DNA of 64,000 nucleotides, from the NCBI RefSeq assembly GCF_024746795.1, contig NZ_CP080524.1, positions 1,900,001-1,964,000 of the forward strand. The letters are read 5' to 3'. Below are positions 46,975-55,399 of this stretch, piece after piece. The translations under genes were made by a program, and so were the position numbers. This DNA comes from Mesorhizobium sp. AR10 (GTDB lineage: Bacteria; Pseudomonadota; Alphaproteobacteria; Rhizobiales; Rhizobiaceae). Numbering within the stretch: the stretch's first letter is position 1; each line of letters opens with the position of its first letter. A model generated the notes under the pieces. The model was given only the letters and a program-made list of their open reading frames with translations. It did no database searches and was not told the origin of the DNA.

Positions 46975-46986
46975 GACATGAATGTC
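46975..46986. promoter_or_regulatory. Small palindrome at TetR start
   Basis: GACAT-GA-ATGTC, a perfect 5-bp inverted repeat covering the TetR start codon. A wider TGAGAC (46955-46960) and GTCTCA (46984-46989) pair surrounds it. Either could be the autoregulatory operator of the TetR protein and of the divergent Tm-1-like unit. Weak evidence. Confidence 0.3.
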
Positions 46987-47661
46987 TCACGTCAACAAGC
47001 CGCGCTGAATGATGATGCCAGCGAGGGAGCCGAGCGTGGACCTCGCGCGCGCACCAAACGGCTGATGCTGGAGACGGCGACAAGGCTGATGCAGGCGGGC
47101 GCGACGCCCTCGGTCAGCGAGGTTGCCGAAGCGGCGCAGGTTTCCCGCGCCACCGCCTATCGCTATTTCCCGAGCCAGGCAGCACTTGTGCAGGCGGTGG
47201 TCGACCAGGGGCTCGGGCCAATCCTTACCTGGCATTCAGCTTCAGCCGATCCAGAGCGGCGGGTTGCCGACCTGTTCGATACGGCCATGCCGCGCATCGA
47301 GGCTTTTGAGGCGACATTCAAGGCGGCGCTCAAGCTGTCGCTCGACCAGTGGGCCCGGCGGCAGGCAGGCACGCTGGGGGGCGAGCCGGCCTTCACGCGC
47401 GGCCATCGCGTCGGCCTGCTGAAGGATGCGATCGCACCGCTCAAGGGCCACATGCCGCCGCGCGAATTCAAGCGCCTGGCGCAGGCCCTGTCGATGATTT
47501 TCGGTGTCGAGGTTCTCATCGTGCTGAAGGACATATGGGGGCTGGACAGCCGCAAGATGAGGTCGGTCACGCAATGGGCAGCCAGCGCGCTGGTGCGGGC
47601 GGCGGTGGCGGAATCAGTAACCGAAGGAGACGGGATCGCGCCGGCGACGGCCGCAGGATAG
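46978..47661 (+). CDS. TetR family transcriptional regulator
   Basis: 227 residues from MNVSRQQAALND. The helix-turn-helix is at about 45-65 (SVSEVAEAAQVSRATAYRYFPSQAAL). A variable all-helical ligand domain follows. Divergent from the Tm-1-like unit across 110 bases, which is the likely target. Confidence 0.88.
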   Translation: MNVSRQQAALNDDASEGAERGPRARTKRLMLETATRLMQAGATPSVSEVAEAAQVSRATAYRYFPSQAALVQAVVDQGLGPILTWHSASADPERRVADLFDTAMPRIEAFEATFKAALKLSLDQWARRQAGTLGGEPAFTRGHRVGLLKDAIAPLKGHMPPREFKRLAQALSMIFGVEVLIVLKDIWGLDSRKMRSVTQWAASALVRAAVAESVTEGDGIAPATAAG

Positions 47662-47665
47662 CGTC

Positions 47666-47684
47666 AATCTGGTTAGACCAGATT
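47666..47684. promoter_or_regulatory. FadR-type palindrome AATCTGGT-TAG-ACCAGATT
   Basis: A perfect 8-bp inverted repeat with a 3-base centre, the best such site in the window. It is 5 bases after the TetR stop and about 340 bases before the binding-protein gene at 48020. Same consensus as the sites at 42961 and 43036. The 358-base region 47662-48019 contains no recognised gene. Confidence 0.6.
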
Positions 47685-47843
47685 TGCAAGTCGACTATCC
47701 ATACTAATCGTGGTTCTGAGGTCAGAACAAGGCCTGTCCATATCAAGGAGTAGGAAAATTCAGATAAAACAGGCAGATACACCAGGAATCAGCTTGCGCG
47801 AGTGCTGGCTATCGCCCAAGAAAGAGCTTGACGTCTATCTGGA

Positions 47844-47859
47844 ATTGGTAATACCAGAT
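47844..47859. promoter_or_regulatory. FadR-type palindrome, second site of this operon
   Basis: ATTGGT-AAT-ACCAGAT, pairing at 5 of 6 positions, about 160 bases before the binding-protein gene. An outer ATCTGG/CCAGAT pair (47837-47842 and 47854-47859) overlaps it. Probably the proximal operator of the downstream ABC operon. Confidence 0.5.
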
Positions 47860-48019
47860 CAGGACTGATAAAGCTGATTGAAACGTGAGGGCTGCGATCC
47901 ATTTCCGGTCGAGCGAGGAGGCTCAAACCGGGAGGGTGCCATCACAGAGGAACTACCAGGGCCGGCCTCGCTGCCGGCTCGCACGACAAGGTAGAATGCG
48001 CACAAGGGAGGAAAACATT

Positions 48020-49336
48020 ATGCGCAAGACAATGACCAGCCTGCTTGCTGGTATCGGCTTAGTGCTCGCCTGCGGAACGTCCGTCTACGCGCAGGAAAAG
48101 GAACTCACTATCTTCTGGGCGGAATGGGATCCGGCCAACTACCTGCAGGAACTCGGCAACGAGTACGAGAAGGAAACCGGCGTCAAGATCACGGTGGAAA
48201 CCACACCGTGGCCCGACTTCCAGACCAAGGCCTTCACCGAGTTCAACGCCCATGGCGATGCCTATGATATGGTCGTCGGCGACTCGCAATGGCTCGGCGC
48301 CGGCTCGACCGGTGGCCACTATGTCGACCTGACCGACTTCTTCAACAAGCACAAGGTCGGCGACGTGATGGCACCGGCGACGGTGAAATACTATGCCGAA
48401 TATCCGGGCGGCAGCAGCAAGTACTGGGCCATTCCGCTCGAAGGCGACGCCGTCGGCTGGTCCTATCGCAAGGACTGGTTCGAAGACCCCAAGGAAAAGG
48501 AAGCCTTCAAGGCCAAGTATGGCTACGATCTCGACGTGCCGAAGGATTTCAAGGCGCTGCGCGACATCGCCGAATTCTTCCACAGGCCGGATCAGAAGCG
48601 ATACGGCATCGCCATCTACACCGACAATTCCTATGACGCGATGGCGATGGGCTTCGAGAACGCGCTGTTCTCCTTTGGCGGCGAGCTGGGTGACTATAAG
48701 ACCTACAAGGTCGATGGCTTCATCAACTCCGACAAGGCGATCGCGGCGCTCGACGCCTACAAGGAACTCTACAAGTTCACGCCTCCGGGCTGGGCCAAGT
48801 CGTTCTTCGTCGAAGACAACCAGGCGATCACTGAAAACCTGGCCGCGATGAGCATGAACTACTTCGCGTTCTTCCCCTCGCTGATCAACGAGGCGTCGAA
48901 CCCGAATGCCAAGGTCACCGGCTTCTTCGCCAATCCTGCCGGCCCCGGCGGCGACCAGTTCGCAGCGCTCGGTGGTCAGGGCATCTCCATCGTTTCCTAC
49001 TCCAAGAAGCAGGATGAGGCGACGAAGTTCCTTGAATGGTTCATCAAGGACGAGACCCAGAAGAAATGGGCAGCGCTTGGCGGCTACACCTGCAGTGCCG
49101 CCGTGCTCAAGTCGGAGGAATTCCAGAACGCCACGCCGTACAACAAGGCCTTTTACGAGACCATGTTCAAGGTGAAGGACTTCTGGGCAGTGCCTGAATA
49201 TGCCGAACTGCTGCAGCAGCTCAACCAGCGCATCTATCCCTACATGATCGGCGGTGAAGGCACCGCCAAGGAGACGCTGGACGCGCTGGCCGCCGACTGG
49301 AACGCGACGTTCAAGAAATACGGCCGCGGCCAATAA
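48020..49336 (+). CDS. Extracellular binding protein of CUT1-type ABC transporter
   Basis: 438 residues. Signal peptide cleaved after VYA, about residue 24. Family 1 solute-binding fold: LTIFWAEWDPANYLQELGNEYEKETG. AGGGAGGA ribosome site. First gene of a rightward six-gene operon with two permeases, a small membrane protein and two ATPases. The two-ATPase arrangement recalls glycerol- or polyol-type importers, but the ligand cannot be read from sequence. Confidence 0.9.
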   Translation: MRKTMTSLLAGIGLVLACGTSVYAQEKELTIFWAEWDPANYLQELGNEYEKETGVKITVETTPWPDFQTKAFTEFNAHGDAYDMVVGDSQWLGAGSTGGHYVDLTDFFNKHKVGDVMAPATVKYYAEYPGGSSKYWAIPLEGDAVGWSYRKDWFEDPKEKEAFKAKYGYDLDVPKDFKALRDIAEFFHRPDQKRYGIAIYTDNSYDAMAMGFENALFSFGGELGDYKTYKVDGFINSDKAIAALDAYKELYKFTPPGWAKSFFVEDNQAITENLAAMSMNYFAFFPSLINEASNPNAKVTGFFANPAGPGGDQFAALGGQGISIVSYSKKQDEATKFLEWFIKDETQKKWAALGGYTCSAAVLKSEEFQNATPYNKAFYETMFKVKDFWAVPEYAELLQQLNQRIYPYMIGGEGTAKETLDALAADWNATFKKYGRGQ

Positions 49337-49348
49337 GCATCATGCCTC

Positions 49349-49383
49349 ACGGAGGGGGTCTTGTGCCTCCTCCGTTTCTTTTT
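49349..49383 (+). terminator. Terminator-like attenuator after binding-protein gene
   Basis: ACGGAGG and CCTCCGT form a 7-bp stem, followed by TTTCTTTTT. It lies in the 66-base gap before the first permease gene, so partial termination would make binding protein in excess over permease. Confidence 0.7.
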
Positions 49384-49402
49384 GTGTAACGGGAGCAGGG
49401 TC

Positions 49403-50308
49403 TTGGCGACCACGATGATCACCACGCTGGACACGTCCTCGCGGGCCGCTGCACGCGGTCTCAGCGACATTTCGATCCGCAACCTCTTCATCATTCCGAC
49501 GATCCTCTTCCTGATCGTCTTCAACATCTTCCCGCTGATCTATTCGCTGGGATATTCCTTCACCGATTTCCGTGCGTCGACTAACGCGCCGGCAAATTTC
49601 GTTGGGCTGCAGAATTATCGCGACCTGCTCAAGGATCCCTATGTCTGGTCCAATTTCGCCATCACCGCGAAATACGTCATCATCTCAGTCGTCGGCCAGC
49701 TGGTCGTCGGCTTCGGCGTTGCCATGCTGCTCAACCGCGACATTCCGCTCAAAGGTCTGCTGACGACGCTTCTGCTGCTGCCGATGATGCTGTCGATGGC
49801 GGTCGTCGGCCTGTTCTGGAAACTGCTCTACGATCCGTCTTTCGGCATCATCAACTATGCGCTCGGCCTCGGCACCTTCGAATGGCTGTCGGATCCGAAA
49901 ATGGCGCTCTATGCGGTTGCCCTGACCGACATCTGGATGTGGTCGCCCTTTGTCATGCTTTTGTCGCTGGCCGGCCTCTCGGCTGTGCCGAAGCATCTCT
50001 ACGAAGCAGCGGCGATCGACCGGGCCGGGCCGTTCTACACCTTCTTCCGCATTACGCTGCCGCTGGTCGCGCCGATCCTAATGATCGCGGTCATCTTCCG
50101 CACCATGGAGGCATTCAAGACCTTCGATCTCGCCTACATCCTGACCAGCCAGCCGACGGCCGAACTGATATCGATCCGGCTCTACAAGATGGCATTCCAG
50201 GAATGGCAGACCGGGCGCTCCTGCGCACTCGCCTACATCGTGCTGATCATGGTGCTGGCTATAACCAATATCTACGTCAAATACCTCAACAAGGTGAAGG
50301 AGCGCTGA
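49403..50308 (+). CDS. CUT1-type ABC transporter permease
   Basis: 301 residues from a TTG at 49403, which has GGGAGCAGGG upstream; an ATG four codons later (49415) is too far from that site. Six membrane segments and the EAA-type loop YEAAAIDRAGPFYTFFRITLPLVAP near residue 215. Partner of the next permease. Confidence 0.87.
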   Translation: MATTMITTLDTSSRAAARGLSDISIRNLFIIPTILFLIVFNIFPLIYSLGYSFTDFRASTNAPANFVGLQNYRDLLKDPYVWSNFAITAKYVIISVVGQLVVGFGVAMLLNRDIPLKGLLTTLLLLPMMLSMAVVGLFWKLLYDPSFGIINYALGLGTFEWLSDPKMALYAVALTDIWMWSPFVMLLSLAGLSAVPKHLYEAAAIDRAGPFYTFFRITLPLVAPILMIAVIFRTMEAFKTFDLAYILTSQPTAELISIRLYKMAFQEWQTGRSCALAYIVLIMVLAITNIYVKYLNKVKER

Positions 50309-50309
50309 T

Positions 50310-51269
50310 ATGGCTGCCGTGCGCACTTCTTCCGAAATCGGCATCAATCGCGTTGCAATCGTCGCCGTCCTGTTGGTGACGATCATCTTCCTGGCGCCGA
50401 TCTACTGGATCGCCTCGACGGCGTTCAAGCCGCGCAATCTCGCCACCACCATCCCGCCGACGGTCGTCTTCCAGCCGGAAATCTCGCCCTTCGTCAAGCT
50501 GTTCACCAAGCGCTCGCAGCTGCGCAACCCAGCGTCGCCGGAGGAGTATGCAGCCGCTCCCTGGTGGGAGCGCGTCGTCTTCGACGGCGGCGAAAAGATC
50601 GTACGTGACGGCAAAGGTCAGGTGCAATGGTCGGGCTATCCGAGCCGCTTCATGAACTCGTTGATCGTGGCCATAACCTCGACGGTACTGGCGGTCGGCA
50701 TGGGCACCTTCACCGCCTACGGCTTCTCGCGCTTCAAGGTGAAGGGAGAGGCGGATCTGCTCTTCTTCATCCTGTCGACGCGCATGCTGCCGCCGGTGGT
50801 CGTCGCCATCCCCATGTTCCTGATGTACCGGGCGGTCGGCCTCAACGATTCCCACCTCGGCCTGATCATCCTCTACACCGCTTTCAACCTGTCCTTCTCG
50901 GTCTGGCTGATGAAAGGCTTCATGGACGAAATCCCGAAGGAGTACGAGGAGGCGGCCCTGGTCGACGGCTACACGCGCATGGAAGCCTTCTTCAAGATCG
51001 TGCTGCCCGAGGCCGCAACCGGCATCGCCGCCACCGCCGTCTTCTGCTTTATCACGGCGTGGAACGAATATGCCTTCGCACTGATCATGACCAGCCGCCG
51101 TGCCCAGACAGCACCGCCCTTCATCCCCAGCCAGATCGGCTCCGGCCTGCCGGACTGGACGGTGATCGCTGCTGGAACCTTCCTGTTCCTGCTGCCGGTC
51201 GCGATCTTCACCTTCCTGCTTCGCAACCATCTGCTGCGCGGCATGTCGTTCGGAGCGATCCGCAAATGA
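50310..51269 (+). CDS. CUT1-type ABC transporter permease
   Basis: 319 residues, one base after the previous stop. Membrane protein with a long first periplasmic loop (about residues 40-115, containing RNPASPEEYAAAPWWERV), longer than in standard CUT1 permeases. The EAA-type loop YEEAALVDGYTRMEAFFKIVLPEA lies near residue 215. Overlaps the small membrane-protein gene by 4 bases. Confidence 0.9.
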   Translation: MAAVRTSSEIGINRVAIVAVLLVTIIFLAPIYWIASTAFKPRNLATTIPPTVVFQPEISPFVKLFTKRSQLRNPASPEEYAAAPWWERVVFDGGEKIVRDGKGQVQWSGYPSRFMNSLIVAITSTVLAVGMGTFTAYGFSRFKVKGEADLLFFILSTRMLPPVVVAIPMFLMYRAVGLNDSHLGLIILYTAFNLSFSVWLMKGFMDEIPKEYEEAALVDGYTRMEAFFKIVLPEAATGIAATAVFCFITAWNEYAFALIMTSRRAQTAPPFIPSQIGSGLPDWTVIAAGTFLFLLPVAIFTFLLRNHLLRGMSFGAIRK

Positions 51270-51487
51270 GCTTTCGCGCCATCAACCAGAAATATCTCGA
51301 ACCGGGCTCTCAGATCCTGATGGTGCTCGGCATCATCGCGCTCTGCCAGCCCTGGAACATGCTGCTGCACAGCTATGGCGTGACCATCATCCTGATCGGG
51401 CTGATCGGCTTCAACATCACGTCGAAGATTGCACCGGAGGAGAAGGCCGGCACCGGGCAAAAGGCAAATCCGGGAGCACCGCATTGA
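51266..51487 (+). CDS. Small two-helix membrane protein of ABC operon
   Basis: 73 residues, starting inside the permease stop (ATGA) and ending inside the ATPase start (TTGA), so it is translated as part of the operon. Two hydrophobic stretches (QILMVLGIIALCQPWN and YGVTIILIGLIGFNI) are separated by a short turn, with a charged C-terminal tail (KIAPEEKAG). Small membrane proteins also occur in glycerol-type importers with two ATPases. It may be an accessory transporter subunit; no known function. Confidence 0.8.
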   Translation: MSFRAINQKYLEPGSQILMVLGIIALCQPWNMLLHSYGVTIILIGLIGFNITSKIAPEEKAGTGQKANPGAPH

Positions 51488-52587
51488 CCCAGATCGAGCT
51501 TCGCGGCGTGCAGAAATATTTCGGCGCGGTCCAGGTCATCAAGGACCTCAACCTGAAGATCGACGACAACGAGTTCATTGTGCTGCTCGGCCAGTCTGGT
51601 TGCGGCAAGACGACGACGCTGCGGGCCATTGCCGGGCTGGAGACGATCGACGGCGGCGATGTCCTCATCGACGGCAAGCCGGTCCAGCATCTCAAGGCCG
51701 CCGACCGCGACATCGCCATGGTCTTCCAGTCGTTCTCGCTCTATCCGCATATGAGCGTCTACGAGAACGTCGCCTTCCCGCTCAGGGCAACGCGTAAGAG
51801 CAAGGCCGAGATCGATAGCGAGGTACGTTCGGTCGCCAAGACGCTGCAGATCACCGATCTTCTCGACAAGAAGCCGTCGGCGCTTTCCGGCGGCGACATG
51901 CAGCGTGTGGCCATCGGCCGGGCGCTGGTGCGGCGGCCGAAGGCGATGCTGATGGACGAGCCGATCGGCGCGCTCGATGCCAAGCTGCGCGAGGAGATGC
52001 GGGCCGAGATCAAGCGCCTGCATATCAAGCAAGGCTCGACCACCATCTACGTCACCCACGATCAGATCGAGGCGATGAGCCTCGCCGACCGCATCGTCAT
52101 CATGCACGAGGGCGTGTTGCAGCAGGTCGGCTCGCCCGATGAAGTCTATTCGCATCCGGCCAATCTGTTCGTCGCCCAGTTCGTCGGCAGCCCGGTGATG
52201 AACGTTGCCGACGCGTCGGTCGCTGAAAAAGCCGCGTCGGCCTCGGTCACGGTCGGCGGCGCGGCGGCCGGTTTCGAGTTCCCGCGCGCGCTGCTGTCGA
52301 AGCTCAACGGCCATGCCAGCGACCAGCTTGCGCTCGGCATCCGGCCGGAAGGCGTGCTTGTTCGCCACGACGCGGCGGAAGGGTTTTTGCCGGTCGAGAC
52401 CCAGATTGTCGAGCCGCTCGGATCCTTCGACATCGTCGACATCAAGGTTGGTTCCAAGATGTTGCGCGCGCGCACCAAGAGCGGCTTCGTCGGCGGACCC
52501 GGCGAGAAGGTCTTCGCCAGGATCGACCCGGCGCAGGCACATTTCTTCGATACGGCGAGCGGCAAGTCGCTTGATGTGAGACTCTGA
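51484..52587 (+). CDS. ABC transporter ATP-binding protein, first of two
   Basis: 367 residues from a TTG at 51484. Walker A GQSGCGKTT at about 36-44, signature reads LSGGDMQR, Walker B MLMDEPIGALD, then a TOBE-like C-terminal region. It differs clearly from the second ATPase, so the two probably form a heterodimer. The next gene starts within its stop codon (TGATG). Confidence 0.9.
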   Translation: MTQIELRGVQKYFGAVQVIKDLNLKIDDNEFIVLLGQSGCGKTTTLRAIAGLETIDGGDVLIDGKPVQHLKAADRDIAMVFQSFSLYPHMSVYENVAFPLRATRKSKAEIDSEVRSVAKTLQITDLLDKKPSALSGGDMQRVAIGRALVRRPKAMLMDEPIGALDAKLREEMRAEIKRLHIKQGSTTIYVTHDQIEAMSLADRIVIMHEGVLQQVGSPDEVYSHPANLFVAQFVGSPVMNVADASVAEKAASASVTVGGAAAGFEFPRALLSKLNGHASDQLALGIRPEGVLVRHDAAEGFLPVETQIVEPLGSFDIVDIKVGSKMLRARTKSGFVGGPGEKVFARIDPAQAHFFDTASGKSLDVRL

Positions 52588-53672
52588 TGGCCCATATCCA
52601 GCTTAAGAACATTTCAAAGAAGTTCGGCAACCACACCGCGCTGACCGGGCTCGACCTCGAGATCGCGGATGGCGAGTTCTTCGTCCTGCTGGGCGAGACG
52701 GGCGCCGGCAAGACGACGACACTGCGCATGATCGCCGGCCTTGAAAAGCCCAGCGAAGGCCAGGTGCTGATCGATGGCGCCGACGTCGCCGACTGGGGTG
52801 CGGCCGAGCGCGACGTAGCGTTGGTGCTGCAGCAATATTCGCTCTACCCGCGCTACACGGTGCGCGAAAACCTCGAATTTCCGCTGAAGCCGAAGATCCG
52901 CCGGCTGCCCGACGCCGAGATCAAGGATCGGGTCGACCGCGCCGCCAGGACGTTGCGCATAGAGCATCTGCTCGACCGCAAGACCGACCGGCTTTCGGGC
53001 GGCGAGATGCAGCGCGTCTCCATCGGTCGCGCCATCGTGCGCAAGCCGCGCGTGTTCCTGATGGACGAGCCGCTGTCGGCGCTCGATGCCAAATTGCGCG
53101 AGGCGCTGCGTACCGAGCTGAAGAACCTGCAGATGCAGCTCGGCGCCACCTTCCTGTTCGTCACCCACGACCAGATCGAGGCGATGTCGATGGGCGACAA
53201 GGTCGGCGTGCTCAATCATGGCCGTATCGTCCAGACCGGCACGCCGCATGAGATCTACAACAATCCGCGCGACACCTATGTGGCGAGCTTTGTCGGCTCG
53301 CCGCCGATGAACCTGATCGACGGCCGACTGGTCGACGGCCGCGCGGTGATGGCGCCAATGAATTTCGAGCTGCCTTTTTCGGGAGGCGCCAAGGCGGGCG
53401 CGGCGACCGACGGTCGCCCGCTCGTCTTCGGCATCCGTCCCGAGGATGTCTATCTCGAGAGCGACGCGCCGGTGGAAGCGCGCGTCCACGATGTCGAGAA
53501 CCATGGTGTCGAAAAGATCCTGACGCTGCGGGTCGGCGACACCACGCTGCGCGCCACGGTGCCGGCGAGGACCGATGTCCAGATCGAGCAACCGGTGCGC
53601 TTTGCCTGGAACCAGGACAAGGTGGTGCTGTTCGACAAGGGCAGCGGCGTAAGCTTGCGGCACGCCGGATAG
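52587..53672 (+). CDS. ABC transporter ATP-binding protein, second of two
   Basis: 361 residues. Walker A is GETGAGKTT, the variant seen in importers with two MalK-like ATPases; signature LSGGEMQR, Walker B FLMDEPLSALD. The Q-loop region reads LVLQQYSLYPRYTV in place of the usual MVFQSYALYPHMTV, with the Gln retained. Last gene of the operon, 13 bases from the convergent cupin gene. Confidence 0.9.
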   Translation: MAHIQLKNISKKFGNHTALTGLDLEIADGEFFVLLGETGAGKTTTLRMIAGLEKPSEGQVLIDGADVADWGAAERDVALVLQQYSLYPRYTVRENLEFPLKPKIRRLPDAEIKDRVDRAARTLRIEHLLDRKTDRLSGGEMQRVSIGRAIVRKPRVFLMDEPLSALDAKLREALRTELKNLQMQLGATFLFVTHDQIEAMSMGDKVGVLNHGRIVQTGTPHEIYNNPRDTYVASFVGSPPMNLIDGRLVDGRAVMAPMNFELPFSGGAKAGAATDGRPLVFGIRPEDVYLESDAPVEARVHDVENHGVEKILTLRVGDTTLRATVPARTDVQIEQPVRFAWNQDKVVLFDKGSGVSLRHAG

Positions 53673-53685
53673 GGTCTGGCCGAAG

Positions 53686-54117
53686 TCACTTCGCCATGTA
53701 GGTGGTGTAAGGCGTATCGTTGATCAGCAAGATCACGCATTCCGTATCTGACAGGCAGGCGTCGTCGTGCATTTCATCCGCCTTCTGCGTCCAGTAGGAA
53801 CCAGGAGGAAGCTCCACCTTCGTTGCCTCGCCGCCGTCCATTTGCCAGTGCGCCCAAAGCCCCTGGATGACGACCGCGCGATAGTCGGCGGTGTGAGCGT
53901 GAACAGGAGCGCGCCAGTTGCCCGGGACCTTTAGCAATGTTCCCGCCGGGCCTTGCGCCCGGTCACCCCACAGCGCACCGAGGCGGTGCGGCTGGTCCGG
54001 TGCTTCCGCGACATAGGGGATCTTGTCGGCCGGCAAATAGCTGTCTTCAAGGGCGAGTGCCTGTCCCGGCATCGCAACCGCAGCCGCGAACAAAAGCAGT
54101 TTAAAGCGAGCTGGCAT
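53686..54117 (-). CDS. Exported cupin-domain protein
   Basis: 143 residues from MPARFKLL with a near-perfect AAGGAGGAGA ribosome site. Signal peptide cleaved after ALA, about residue 22. The mature part is a cupin (PVHAHTADYRAVVIQGLWAHW) with a Cys pair near the end (DDACLSDTECV) that could form a disulfide in the periplasm. Unknown function. The 136-base gap to the AraC gene (54118-54253) shows nothing. Confidence 0.8.
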   Translation of the reverse strand: MPARFKLLLFAAAVAMPGQALALEDSYLPADKIPYVAEAPDQPHRLGALWGDRAQGPAGTLLKVPGNWRAPVHAHTADYRAVVIQGLWAHWQMDGGEATKVELPPGSYWTQKADEMHDDACLSDTECVILLINDTPYTTYMAK

Positions 54118-54253
54118 AGTCTCCTCCTTGGGGGCCGGCTGCTGCCGGTTTCCGCTATTCGCGAGGCAGGCTAACGCGCGGCCATCGGCCAGCAATGACC
54201 GAGCGTCCAAAAGGCTTGGCAGTTCCTCCAATTCAGGAGGACAGGACTGGCCA

Positions 54254-55219
54254 CTATTCGGCGGCCTCGGCGGCGGCGCGGAAATGGCTGGGCGGCGTTC
54301 CCATGACCCGTTTGAACGCACGGCTAAAGGAGGCGTCCGAATCGTAGCCCAGACGGGCGGCGACGACCGATACACGCAGCCGGTCGCGGACCAGCCATTG
54401 CCGCGCCTGATGCATCCGCACGCGGGTGACGTACTTCGCCGGCGTCTCTCCGACGACCGTGGCAAAACGCTCGGCAAAGGCCGAACGCGAGGCGCCCATG
54501 ACGCCGGCCAGTGCTGCGACGGACCAGTCCCGGTCCGGGTGCATGTGGATGGCGGCCAACACACGGCCTACATCGGGGTTTCTGACCGCAGCGATCCAGC
54601 CAGTGGAGTCGCCGCAGCCATGTTCGACCCACGAGCGGATGATGCTGGCAGCCAAGACATCGGCTAGTCGCGCCAGAATGCCGCCAGAGCCGACGCGGTC
54701 CATCGTCACTTCGCCCGCCATTGCTTCCAGCAGATGCGGTATGCCGGGCGCGTTCGTCGCCAGTTCGTGCGCGCGCATCATGTCAGGCATCATGTCGAGC
54801 AGCGGATGCGATCCGTCGAGATTGAAGTGCATGCTGCCGCAGAACAGCAGCGTCTTCGGCCCGCAGCAATCATTCGATACGTTGTAGACGTTTTCGCACA
54901 CTGGCTCGACGCTGTAGCGCTCGATCGGCAAGGGGGGCAGGCCGGGCGCACTGGCCAAAATGTGCTCGTCGCCGCGCGGCAGCAGCAATGCGTCGCCGAC
55001 CTTCAGTTCGATCCACTCCTTGGATGGCGAGAAGAGCCAGCATCCGCGCCCACCGATGAAATGAAAGCGCGCTGCTTTTTGCGTCGGGAAGAGAACTGCC
55101 CAGGGCTCACCCAGTTCGCAGCGGCCATAGTCGACACCATCGAGCCTCAAGCCGCGCAGCATGTCGGTCAACGGGTCGGTTGAAGCGAGTATCGCATCTC
55201 TGGACGAATTGTAGGTCAT
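54254..55219 (-). CDS. AraC family transcriptional regulator with cupin_6-type sensor
   Basis: 321 residues from MTYNSSRDAILAS. The N-terminal cupin-type sensor (residues 10-190) includes LRGLRLDGVDYGRCELGEPWAV and LLLPRGDEH. The C-terminal two helix-turn-helix motifs are VAALAGVMGASRSAFAERF and VVAARLGYDSDASFSRAFKR. Divergent from an MFS exporter gene across 180 bases, the usual regulator-target arrangement for this type. Confidence 0.9.
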   Translation of the reverse strand: MTYNSSRDAILASTDPLTDMLRGLRLDGVDYGRCELGEPWAVLFPTQKAARFHFIGGRGCWLFSPSKEWIELKVGDALLLPRGDEHILASAPGLPPLPIERYSVEPVCENVYNVSNDCCGPKTLLFCGSMHFNLDGSHPLLDMMPDMMRAHELATNAPGIPHLLEAMAGEVTMDRVGSGGILARLADVLAASIIRSWVEHGCGDSTGWIAAVRNPDVGRVLAAIHMHPDRDWSVAALAGVMGASRSAFAERFATVVGETPAKYVTRVRMHQARQWLVRDRLRVSVVAARLGYDSDASFSRAFKRVMGTPPSHFRAAAEAAE

Positions 55220-55399
55220 TCCGGATTTTCTAGCATGGAAACTCCGCGCGGTCACTCCCTATGTTGCACTGCAGCCAAATGTTGCGCCGCAACGAAATCG
55301 CCGACTGATCATAGCAGGGCCCCAACGGTCAGGCAGGTAATGGGTGGAACCCCAGTTGGTCATTCTCTAGGTGGCGCTGCACCAAACCGGAGACTGACC

